Source of the DNA: Variovorax sp. PBS-H4
GTDB lineage: Bacteria > Pseudomonadota > Gammaproteobacteria > Burkholderiales > Burkholderiaceae_C
Assembly: GCF_901827205.1 (NCBI RefSeq)
Contig: NZ_LR594675.1
Location: forward strand, 558,001 to 622,000
Length of the DNA: 64,000 nt
Direction: 5' to 3'
The notes below the pieces were generated by a model. The model ran no database searches. It was not told the origin of the DNA and saw only the letters and a program-made list of their open reading frames with translations. Both the position numbers and the translations under genes were made by a program. Of the stretch, positions 50,557-58,140 are shown in pieces. How positions within the stretch are numbered: the first letter of the stretch is position 1; each line of letters opens with the position of its first letter.

Positions 50557-51051
50557 ATGAACACTCGATTTCTTCCCCGGCTTCCGCGCCGCATCGCCGC
50601 CTCTCTTCTCCTGCTGGCAGTCGCCGGCACTGCCCTGGCGCAGGCGCCGGTGGTCGAGGTCAGCGATGCCTGGATCCGTGCCTCGGTGCCCGGCCAGAGC
50701 GGTACCGGCGCCTTCATGAAACTCAACGCAGCCGCGGGCGCGCGCCTGGTCGGCGCTTCCACGCCGGTGGCGGGCGTGGCCGAAGTCCACGAGATGAAGA
50801 TGGAAGGCGACACCATGCGCATGCGCGGCCTCGAGCACGGGCTCGAGCTGCCGGCGCGGCAGACGATCGAGCTCAAGCCCGGTGGCTACCACCTGATGCT
50901 CATGGACCTGAAGCAGCCGCTGGCCAAGAACAGCACGGTGCCGCTGACGCTGCGCTTCGAGGATGCGAAGGGGCAGAAGAGCTCGCTGGAGCTCAAGGTT
51001 CCGGTCCTTGCCGGTCCCGCTGCGCCCGCTGGCGGCGCGCACAAGCACTGA
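50557..51051 (+). CDS. PCu(A)C periplasmic copper chaperone
   Basis: A 164-residue exported chaperone that delivers Cu(I), typically to cytochrome oxidase. Signal peptide ends TALA|Q. The copper motif is present as H78-E-M80, M89, and H112-L-M114 (EVHEMKMEGDTMRM and GGYHLMLM). A C-terminal His tail GGAHKH may add a site. It is 27 bp after the receptor, so import at the outer membrane and hand-over in the periplasm are coupled. Confidence 0.94.
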   Translation: MNTRFLPRLPRRIAASLLLLAVAGTALAQAPVVEVSDAWIRASVPGQSGTGAFMKLNAAAGARLVGASTPVAGVAEVHEMKMEGDTMRMRGLEHGLELPARQTIELKPGGYHLMLMDLKQPLAKNSTVPLTLRFEDAKGQKSSLELKVPVLAGPAAPAGGAHKH

Positions 51052-51119
51052 GCGCTTCCAGGCTCATGCGCATGGAGTAAGCTGGCCGGACACAAGACCC
51101 TCCACAGGAGACCCTCCCC

Positions 51120-51872
51120 ATGAGCGACGCCAAGCCCTTCGCCTTCAGCCAGTTCGTTCCGGGTTTCGACTTCCTTCAGAACCTTGCGAAAGGGGCGTCG
51201 GGCGGCGCCAGCGCGGTGCCTGGCATGCCCAGCCTGTCGAGCTGGGTCGCGCCGACACTGAGCGTGGAGGAAGTCGACAAGCGCATCCAGGAACTCAAGA
51301 CCGTCCAGTACTGGCTGGAGCAGAACGGTCACGCGCTCAAGGCCACCATCCAGGCGCTGGAAGTGCAGAAGATGACGCTGTCGACCCTGCGCGGCATGAA
51401 CCTGCGCATGGAGGATCTGGCCAACGCCTTCACCCGGACGGCCGAGCCGCGGCCGGCTCCGGCGGCGCCCGCACCGCAGGCCCAGGCGCCCGAGGCGGAG
51501 TCCGAGTCCGAGTCCGAGTCCGAACCGGATACCGCCGAGCCGGAGGAGCCGGCCGAAGCGCCAGCCGCGAGGCGCGGCGCCAAGGCGGCGGCCTCCACCA
51601 AGCCCGCCGCCGCGGATGCCGGCGCAGGCGTGGTCGACCCACTTCAGTGGTGGGGCGCGCTCACGCAGCAGTTCCAGCAGATCGCGAGCACCGCCCTGCA
51701 GGATGCGTCGCAATTGAAGATGCCCGCCGTGGCCCAGCCGATCGCCGACGCGGTGGGCGAGGCGATGGGCGCGGCCGCGCGGCCCGCGGCGCGCAAGACG
51801 GGCGCCGCCGCGAAGAAGACACCGGCCGCGGCCAAGAAAACGCCGGCGCGCAAGCGAACGCGCGCGCGCTGA
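51120..51872 (+). CDS. phaM: PhaM-like polyhydroxyalkanoate granule regulatory protein
   Basis: A 250-residue protein. The conserved N-terminal part (LSVEEVDKRIQELKTVQYWLEQNGHALKATIQALEVQKMTLSTLRGMN, about 47-95) matches PhaM of Cupriavidus, which activates PHA synthase and ties granules to DNA. An acidic low-complexity stretch (ESESESESEP, Pro/Ala/Glu) follows, then a helical segment and a basic AAKKTPAAAKKTPARKR histone-like tail. GGAG precedes the ATG. It is cotranscribed with a FIST gene 30 bp downstream. Confidence 0.88.
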   Translation: MSDAKPFAFSQFVPGFDFLQNLAKGASGGASAVPGMPSLSSWVAPTLSVEEVDKRIQELKTVQYWLEQNGHALKATIQALEVQKMTLSTLRGMNLRMEDLANAFTRTAEPRPAPAAPAPQAQAPEAESESESESEPDTAEPEEPAEAPAARRGAKAAASTKPAAADAGAGVVDPLQWWGALTQQFQQIASTALQDASQLKMPAVAQPIADAVGEAMGAAARPAARKTGAAAKKTPAAAKKTPARKRTRAR

Positions 51873-51902
51873 TTTGCAATCTTTCTCTGGGAGTCCGAGG
51901 CC

Positions 51903-53171
51903 ATGAAGCTGTTTCCCACGGGCCACGCCACCCATCCTCAATGGCGCATGGCCGTTGGGCTCGTGCTTGCGCAACTGCGCGCCCAGATGGCGCTGCCGGA
52001 CTATGCGCGCACGCCCACGCTGGGCCTGCTCTACATCACGGACCACTATGCGGCCGAGGCGCAGGAGATCCTCGATCACCTGGGCGCCGAGCTGCCGGAG
52101 ATCACCGACTGGTCCGGCACGGTCGGGATCGGTGTGGCGGCCAACAACGCCGAGTACTTCGACGAGCCTGCGTTGTCGGTCATGCTGTGCATGCTTCCGA
52201 GTGACCAGTACCGCGTGTTCTCGGGGGTGGCGCCGCTGGCCGGCTCCGAGATGAGCGGCTTCGCGGCGCACACGGCCCTGGTGCACGCCGATCCCGGCAC
52301 GCCGGACCTGCCGGAGCTCGTGGCCGAAATGGCGGGTCGCACCGACACCGGCTACCTCTTCGGGGGCCTGTCCTCGGGCCGCAGCGGCGCCCTGCAGTTC
52401 GCCATCGGCGGCAACGGCAACATCCGCGGCCACGGGGCAGCGAGTGGTGTGTTCTCGGGCGGCCTCTCGGGCGTGGCCTTCGGTGAGGGAGTCCGCCTGG
52501 TCTCACGTGTCACCCAGGGCTGCCAGCCGATCTCGCGCGAACGGGAGATCACCGCGGCCGAAGGCAACCTGCTGCTCAGCCTCGACGGCGAGCCGGCGCT
52601 CGACGTGCTGCTGGCCGAACTCGGCGTCTCCCTGGAGGCGCCGCAGGACGCGATCGAAGCGGTGCGCGCCACGCTGGCGGGGCTGGTCGACGCCGGCAGC
52701 GACGGCATCCGCCGCACCGGCGACCTGGGCGCCGACGTGCTGGTGCGGCACATCATCGGCCTCGATCCCACGCGCCGCGGGATCGCCATCGCCGATGTCG
52801 CAGAAGCGGGCATGCGCATGAGTTTCGTGCGGCGCAGCGCACAGGCCGCCCGCGCCGACCTGATGCGCATCTGCGCGGAGGTCCGCGAGGAACTCGAGCC
52901 GCAGGAGCAGACCCTCGCCACCGCGCGCGCGGTCGCGGCCGGCGAGGCGGAGGCCGCTCCGCATCCGGCGCGCCGCATCGCGGGCGCGGTGTACGTGAGC
53001 TGCGCAGGGCGGGGCGGCCCGCATTTCGGCGCGCCCGGCGCCGAGCTGCAGATCGTGCGCCATGCGCTGGGCGATGTGCCGCTGGTCGGTTTCTTCGCTG
53101 CCGGAGAAATCGCGCGCCACCACCTGTATGGCTACACGGGCGTGCTGACGGTGTTCGCCGCGAGCGACTAG
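51903..53171 (+). CDS. FIST-domain protein
   Basis: A 422-residue soluble sensor-like protein with FIST N and FIST C domains: N-terminal part to about 230 (GTVGIGVAANNAEYFDEPALSVMLCMLP, GGLSSGRSGALQF) and C-terminal part (RRSAQAARADLMRICAEV ... VYVSCAGRGGPHFGAPGAELQIVRHALGDVPLVGFFAAGEIA). FIST domains are thought to bind small ligands and often join signalling domains, none of which is present here. The pairing with PhaM is notable. The stop overlaps the convergent M20 gene by 4 bp. Confidence 0.88.
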   Translation: MKLFPTGHATHPQWRMAVGLVLAQLRAQMALPDYARTPTLGLLYITDHYAAEAQEILDHLGAELPEITDWSGTVGIGVAANNAEYFDEPALSVMLCMLPSDQYRVFSGVAPLAGSEMSGFAAHTALVHADPGTPDLPELVAEMAGRTDTGYLFGGLSSGRSGALQFAIGGNGNIRGHGAASGVFSGGLSGVAFGEGVRLVSRVTQGCQPISREREITAAEGNLLLSLDGEPALDVLLAELGVSLEAPQDAIEAVRATLAGLVDAGSDGIRRTGDLGADVLVRHIIGLDPTRRGIAIADVAEAGMRMSFVRRSAQAARADLMRICAEVREELEPQEQTLATARAVAAGEAEAAPHPARRIAGAVYVSCAGRGGPHFGAPGAELQIVRHALGDVPLVGFFAAGEIARHHLYGYTGVLTVFAASD

Positions 53172-54340
53172 CGCAGGAAGCGCTCGGCCAGGAGCACCCA
53201 GTAGGCCGCGCCGATCGCGACGTTGCCGTCGTTGAAGTCGTAGCCGGGGTTGTGCACCATGCAGGCGCCGTGACTGTCACCGTCGCCGTTGCCGATCAGG
53301 AGGTAGCTGCCGGGTACTCGCTCCAGCATGAAGGCGAAATCCTCGCTGCCCGGTAGCGCCGGCGCCTGCAGCGTGACGCGTTCCGGCCCCAGCAGCTCCA
53401 GCGCCACCTCGCGCGCGAACGCAGTCTCCTGCGGCGTGTTGACCAGCACCGCGTACCCCGGGCGCCAGTCGATCTGCGCCTTGACGCCGAAGCTTTCGGC
53501 CTGCGCTGCGATCAGGGCCTTGATGCGTTCCTCCAGCCGGCTTCGCACGTCGCGGTCGAGCGCGCGCACGCTGAGCTCCAGCGTGGCATTCTGGGGAATT
53601 ACGTTGTTGGCCTTGCCGGCATGCACGGCACCGACGGTCACCACGGCCATCTGCAGCGGATCGATGTTGCGTGAGACCACCGTCTGAAGCGCCATCACGA
53701 TGCTCGCGGCCGCCACGATGGGATCCGCCGTGCGATGCGGCATCGCGCCGTGCCCGCCGATGCCCGCAAGCGTGACCGTGGCGTAGTCGGAAGAAGCCAT
53801 GGCCGGCCCTTCGCGCAATGCCAGCCGGCCCTGCTCCAGGCCCGGCATGTTGTGCATCGCGAAGATGGCGTCGCAAGGGTACTTGTCGAACAGGCCCTGC
53901 TCCATCATCCGCAGCGCCCCGCCGCCGCCTTCTTCGGCGGGCTGGAAGATCAGGGTCAGCGTGCCGGAAAAGCGCCCGCGTTCGGCAAGGTGGTGCGCGG
54001 CGGCCAGCAGGATCGCGGTGTGGCCATCGTGGCCGCAGGCATGCATCACGCCGGCGTGGCTGCTGGCATAGGGCAGGCCGGTGGCTTCGTCGATGGGCAG
54101 GGCGTCCATGTCGGCGCGCAGGCCCAGGCGGCGTTCGCCATCGCCGCGCACCAGCCGCCCCACCACGCCGGTGCCGCCGAGACCGCGCTCGACCTCGTAC
54201 CCCCAGGCCTCGAGCCGCTCGGCGACCAGCGCCGAGGTGCGGTGCTCGTCGAAGCCCAGCTCGGGGTGGCGGTGGATGTCGCGGCGAAGGTCGATGAAGG
54301 CATCGGCCTGGGCGTGCAGGTCTTCGAGAAGCGTGCTCAT
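53168..54340 (-). CDS. M20D amidohydrolase (hippurate hydrolase/N-acyl amino acid hydrolase)
   Basis: A 390-residue metallopeptidase of family M20D. Metal-site motifs: HACGHDGHTA (GHDGH), FQPAEEGGGG, and GSEDFAFML near the end, plus HRHPELGFDEHRT at the start. Removes acyl groups from N-acyl amino acids such as hippurate. It follows a Bug binding-protein gene (9 bp), with a LysR regulator divergent from that pair, suggesting the receptor and the hydrolase share a substrate. Confidence 0.92.
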   Translation of the reverse strand: MSTLLEDLHAQADAFIDLRRDIHRHPELGFDEHRTSALVAERLEAWGYEVERGLGGTGVVGRLVRGDGERRLGLRADMDALPIDEATGLPYASSHAGVMHACGHDGHTAILLAAAHHLAERGRFSGTLTLIFQPAEEGGGGALRMMEQGLFDKYPCDAIFAMHNMPGLEQGRLALREGPAMASSDYATVTLAGIGGHGAMPHRTADPIVAAASIVMALQTVVSRNIDPLQMAVVTVGAVHAGKANNVIPQNATLELSVRALDRDVRSRLEERIKALIAAQAESFGVKAQIDWRPGYAVLVNTPQETAFAREVALELLGPERVTLQAPALPGSEDFAFMLERVPGSYLLIGNGDGDSHGACMVHNPGYDFNDGNVAIGAAYWVLLAERFLR

Positions 54341-54349
54341 GGGCTCGGC

Positions 54350-55333
54350 TTACTGCGGCTGCAGGTGGATGGACTTGGCGATGTCCCGGTAGCGCGCGGT
54401 CTCGGCTTCGAAGAACTTCGCCGACTCGGCCAGCGACATCGGCGGCGATGCGACCTGCGTCTGGGCCGCGAGCTGCGTGCGAACGCCCGGCTCCTTCAGG
54501 GTCGCACCGATGGCCTTGTGCAGCTTTTGCACCACCTCTTCCGGCGTGTTCTTCGGCACCATGAAGCCGCTCCAGGTCTTGTAGGCAAAGTTCTTCAGCT
54601 CCTTGCCTTCGCCCGCCGTGGGCACGTTCTTGAGCAGCTCGGAGCGCTGCGCGCCGAGCTGGCCGATCACCTTGAGCCGGCCCTGCTCGGCCAGCGCTCC
54701 CATTGCCGCGCTGTACACCAGCACGGCGAAGTCCACCTGCCCGCCGCCGAGGTCCTGCAGCAGCGGCGCGTTGCCCTTGTACGGCGCATGCATCAGCTTG
54801 ATGCCCGTGTCCTGTTGCACCTTCTCCAGGATCAGGTGGTAGAGCGAGCCGACGCCGACGCTCCCGTAGGAGAGCGGCTTGTCGGACGACTTGCGCGCCA
54901 GCGCGATCAGCTCGTCCACGCTGTCGGCCGGCAGATCCTTGCGGGCAACGAAGACCATCACGGCGTCGGCCACCGGATGCACCAGGCGGAAATCCTCGGC
55001 CTTGAGCTTGACGGCCGCATTGGCGAGCGGCGAGAGGATCACCTCGTTGGGCGAGCCCTGGAAGATGTAGTAGCCATCGGCCGGGGCCGCCAGCACCTTC
55101 TGTGCCGCCATCGCCCCGCTGACGCCACCCAGGTTCTCGACCAGCACCTGCTGGCCAAGCTCCTTCGCCAGAGGTGTCGTGAAGATGCGCGCCGTGGCGT
55201 CCGAAGGTCCGCCGGCCGGATAGGGAACCATCAGGTTGACGGGCTTGGCCGGGTAGCTCTGGGCCAGGGCCGTACCGGCAGCCAGCAACAGGGTGCAGGC
55301 GAGGAGGCGCGAACGCTGAAAGGACGATGTCAT
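54350..55333 (-). CDS. Bug/TctC-family binding protein
   Basis: A 327-residue exported solute receptor with signal MTSSFQRSRLLACTLLLAAGTALA|Q and body YPAKPVNLMVPYPAGGPSDATARIFTTPLAKELGQQVLVENLGG. Bug hallmarks present, no TctAB nearby. It leads the M20 hydrolase and is divergent from a LysR gene across 128 bp; an N-acyl amino acid or aromatic acid ligand is a reasonable guess. Confidence 0.92.
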   Translation of the reverse strand: MTSSFQRSRLLACTLLLAAGTALAQSYPAKPVNLMVPYPAGGPSDATARIFTTPLAKELGQQVLVENLGGVSGAMAAQKVLAAPADGYYIFQGSPNEVILSPLANAAVKLKAEDFRLVHPVADAVMVFVARKDLPADSVDELIALARKSSDKPLSYGSVGVGSLYHLILEKVQQDTGIKLMHAPYKGNAPLLQDLGGGQVDFAVLVYSAAMGALAEQGRLKVIGQLGAQRSELLKNVPTAGEGKELKNFAYKTWSGFMVPKNTPEEVVQKLHKAIGATLKEPGVRTQLAAQTQVASPPMSLAESAKFFEAETARYRDIAKSIHLQPQ

Positions 55334-55461
55334 CGGAACTCCGTTTGAACGCCGGCGCGATTGCCGAGGCGAACGAATCCTAGGATTGGGCACCTTGAAC
55401 GTCCAATGCATTGTTGGCTGCATTAGCATGAGTTTCTTGCATCCAACTTGCAGGCTTCTTC

Positions 55462-56346
55462 ATGACGCTGGTTCAACTCAGGCACCTCATTTCTCTGGCG
55501 CACACGGGCTCGTTCAGCAAGTCCGCACAGGCCCTGCACCTGACGCAGCCGGCCCTGAGCCGCAGCATCCGCGCCCTGGAGGACGAGCTGGGCATGCCGC
55601 TGTTCGATCGCATCGGTCGGCGCAATGAACTCACCGCCTTCGGCCGCGAAGTCCTGGAGCGCTCGCGGCATCTGGTTTTCGAGGCCGACGAGCTGCGCGA
55701 CAGCGGCCGCCGGTTGCGCGAGGGGGAGGGCGGCACCGTGCGCGTCGGCATGGGCTCGGGTCCGGGCGCGATGCTGATGACCCCTTACCTGATGTACATG
55801 GCCGAGCACCACCCGAGGATGCGCGTGGCGGTGGCGCGCGGCGGCACCGACCTGCTCGTGCAGTCGCTGCGGGCGCGCAGCCTCGATGCGCTGGTGGTCG
55901 ATGCGTTGTCCCTGAAGCCCGCGCCCGATCTTGAGCTTGGGCTGGTACGCAGCATGCGCGGCACCTTCATGTGCCGTCGCGGCCATCCGCTCACGCGGCT
56001 GCGCACCGGCGTGCCCTTCGAGGCGGTGCAGCGCTATCCGATCGCCTCCACGCCGCTGAGCGACGAGGTGGCACGCACCTTGGTCGAGGCCTACGGCCCT
56101 GAAGCGCACCCGGCGCATTGCGTGACGCTGCAATGCGAGGAGGTGGCCAGCCTGGTGGAGGTGGTGCGTCGCAGCGATGCCGTGCTGCTGGCCATCCGAG
56201 CGGCTGCGCCCGACCTGGTCGAGCTGAAGATGACTCCATCGCTCCAAGGCGTGGCTCGCTTCGGCCTCGTCACCTTGCGCCGGCGCACCGAGGCGCCGAC
56301 GCTCGCGGTGCTGCGCACGCTGATGCAGACGCTGATGCGGGACTGA
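55462..56346 (+). CDS. LysR-family transcriptional regulator
   Basis: A 294-residue regulator with an N-terminal HTH (LVQLRHLISLAHTGSFSKSAQALHLTQPALSRSIRALEDELGMPLFDR, 3-50) and a C-terminal effector domain. Divergent from the Bug/M20 pair, so it probably activates it in response to the pathway substrate. In the 128-bp gap, CCAATGCATTGTTGG (55403-55417) is an imperfect dyad that could be its site, and TGCATT occurs twice nearby. Confidence 0.9.
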   Translation: MTLVQLRHLISLAHTGSFSKSAQALHLTQPALSRSIRALEDELGMPLFDRIGRRNELTAFGREVLERSRHLVFEADELRDSGRRLREGEGGTVRVGMGSGPGAMLMTPYLMYMAEHHPRMRVAVARGGTDLLVQSLRARSLDALVVDALSLKPAPDLELGLVRSMRGTFMCRRGHPLTRLRTGVPFEAVQRYPIASTPLSDEVARTLVEAYGPEAHPAHCVTLQCEEVASLVEVVRRSDAVLLAIRAAAPDLVELKMTPSLQGVARFGLVTLRRRTEAPTLAVLRTLMQTLMRD

Positions 56347-56416
56347 AGCTCGGGCGCAGTCGGGGCTTTCCGCCGACGGTGAAACGGTGAAATCAGCTTA
56401 GTCGCCGCAAGGGGTG

Positions 56417-57151
56417 TCACGAGCGGCGCAGTCGGGTGAACAGCTCGAATTCCCAGTTGCGCATGCCCAGCAGCAGCGTATAGCCCTCGCGTTCCTTGGG
56501 GGAGAGCTTCTGGTCGGTCTGGTGCTGCTGCGCGAAATCCTGCGCCACCCGCTGCAGGCGATCGAGGAAGGCAGGTGCCAGCGACCTGCTGATCGATCCG
56601 TGCACCAGCAGCAGGCCCTCGGCCGGCCCGTCGAAACCGCCGCGGTAGTAGTCCAGCACCACGTTTTCGCGGAAGAAGTCCATCACGGGCCCGTGCGGGC
56701 GCCAGCGGAAGGTCTTGGCCAGCTTGAGCCGGTAGCGGTTGAGCGGCCTGAGCTCGATGATGCCGATGCGGTCCAGCTGCGCCAGATAACCGATGCATTC
56801 GGCATCGCTCAGGCGGTAGGCGGCCACGATCTGCTCCAGCGTCCACTGGCTCAGGACACAGATGGCCATGAGCAACAGCTTCTTGTCCCTGACCACGGCC
56901 TTCTCCTGCTCCAGCGTCAGCTCCTTGAGCAGCGGCTGTGCGTCGGCCACGCGCCGCGCCAGTTCGGCGAAATCGATCTTCAGGGCGCGGCAGATCGCGT
57001 CGACCCGCGTCAACGGCATGTCGCCCTTGGCCAGCATGCGCTTGACGCTCGATTCGGCCATGTCCAGCGACTTGGCGAGATCCGCATAGGTCATGCGGGC
57101 GGTCTTGAGCTCGTTCTTGAGAGCCTGGATGAGATCGACAGTGGTGCTCAT
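56417..57151 (-). CDS. XRE-type helix-turn-helix regulator
   Basis: A 244-residue protein with an N-terminal HTH (LKTARMTYADLAKSLDMAESSVKRMLAKGDMPLTRVDAICRALKIDFAELAR, about 16-67). The remaining region is an uncharacterised regulatory domain (LSQWTLEQIVAAYRLSDAECIGYLAQLDRIGIIELRPLNRYRLK resembles a second winged-helix or HTH). It is divergent from a CREST-type membrane gene and has a perfect dyad 5 bp ahead of its start, suggesting autoregulation. Confidence 0.82.
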   Translation of the reverse strand: MSTTVDLIQALKNELKTARMTYADLAKSLDMAESSVKRMLAKGDMPLTRVDAICRALKIDFAELARRVADAQPLLKELTLEQEKAVVRDKKLLLMAICVLSQWTLEQIVAAYRLSDAECIGYLAQLDRIGIIELRPLNRYRLKLAKTFRWRPHGPVMDFFRENVVLDYYRGGFDGPAEGLLLVHGSISRSLAPAFLDRLQRVAQDFAQQHQTDQKLSPKEREGYTLLLGMRNWEFELFTRLRRS

Positions 57152-57156
57152 GGGGC

Positions 57157-57177
57157 TGGTATAGCGTTTCGATACCA
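57157..57177. promoter_or_regulatory. dyad TGGTAT-N9-ATACCA, candidate autoregulatory operator
   Basis: Perfect 6-bp arms at 57157-57162 and 57172-57177, 5 bp upstream of the XRE-type gene start and inside the divergent region to the CREST gene. Further partial GTATCGAT and GATATCC sequences lie to the right (57199-57255). Confidence 0.45.
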
Positions 57178-57274
57178 AAGGGCGTGGAAGAGTGTTCCGT
57201 ATCGATTCTCGATGCTGCCGGAGCCCCTGGCAACCTACATTCCGCGGCACCGATATCCACCTCCAGGAGCCGCC

Positions 57275-58117
57275 ATGTCGCAGTTGTCTCTTCTGTCCCG
57301 TCCCGAACGTGCTCTCCTGCTCTTCTTCGGCTTGCTCCTGCTGACTGGCCTGTTCGCGCCCGCGCTGCTCGCGCCGGGCGTCGGTGGCGGTCCCTTTGCG
57401 GACGAGCGCGGCTGGGCCGGACTGCCGCACGCCATGGACGTGCTGAGCAACCTGCCTTTCGCGGCGCTCGGCGTCTGGGGGCTGCGCTGGCTGCAATGGC
57501 ACGACCGGACGCACGAGCACGTGCAGGACGCGGCGCCGCTGCACCCTGCGGCGCAGCCGCCTGTCAACCTGCTCGACTGCGCCTGGATGTTCTTTGCCGG
57601 CCTGGTCCTTACGGCCGCCGGCTCGGCCTTCTACCACCTGCAGCCCGACGCGGTGCGCCTCGCGGCCGACCGTGCCGGGATGACGGTCGCCTTCGCCGGG
57701 TTGATCGGTTGTGCCGTCTGCGAGCGGGTCAGCGCGCGTGCCGGCTGGCCCGCCGCCTGGTTCGTGCTTGCCGCCGGGCTGCTGGCTGTCGCGGTCTGCC
57801 ACACGAACGACAACGTGCTTCCCTGGGCCCTCGTGCAGTTCGGCGGCATGTTGCTGGTGCTCGCGCTGGCACTGGTCAGGCCGGCGCAGGGCGCCATCGG
57901 CCTGCGGCTGGGGTGGGTGATCTTTTTCTATGCGCTGGCCAAGCTGTTCGAACTCGCGGACGCTCCCATCTACGAGGCAACCCATCACCTTCTGGCCGGC
58001 CATAGCCTCAAGCATTTCACGGCGGCGCTGGCGGCGTTGCCGGTGCTGCACGCGCTGCAGGCCATGGGACGCGAGACGCTGCGGCACAATTCGGGCGCGG
58101 CCGCCGTGACGGCCTGA
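57275..58117 (+). CDS. CREST-superfamily (ceramidase-like) membrane protein
   Basis: A 280-residue polytopic protein with about seven TM segments. Conserved residues fit the CREST superfamily (alkaline ceramidase, PAQR receptors): Ser and His in AGSAFYHLQPD, Asp in LAADRAGM and an HxxxH pair in LAGHSLKHFTAA. These form a zinc-type hydrolase site in relatives. Start ATG 57275 after CAGGAG. It heads an apparent operon with a phospholipid transporter-acyltransferase and a PAP2-like gene. Lipid-amide or related hydrolase is inferred; substrate unknown. Confidence 0.7.
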   Translation: MSQLSLLSRPERALLLFFGLLLLTGLFAPALLAPGVGGGPFADERGWAGLPHAMDVLSNLPFAALGVWGLRWLQWHDRTHEHVQDAAPLHPAAQPPVNLLDCAWMFFAGLVLTAAGSAFYHLQPDAVRLAADRAGMTVAFAGLIGCAVCERVSARAGWPAAWFVLAAGLLAVAVCHTNDNVLPWALVQFGGMLLVLALALVRPAQGAIGLRLGWVIFFYALAKLFELADAPIYEATHHLLAGHSLKHFTAALAALPVLHALQAMGRETLRHNSGAAAVTA

Positions 58118-58140
58118 GGAGCCCGCCAGGGAGATTTCGA

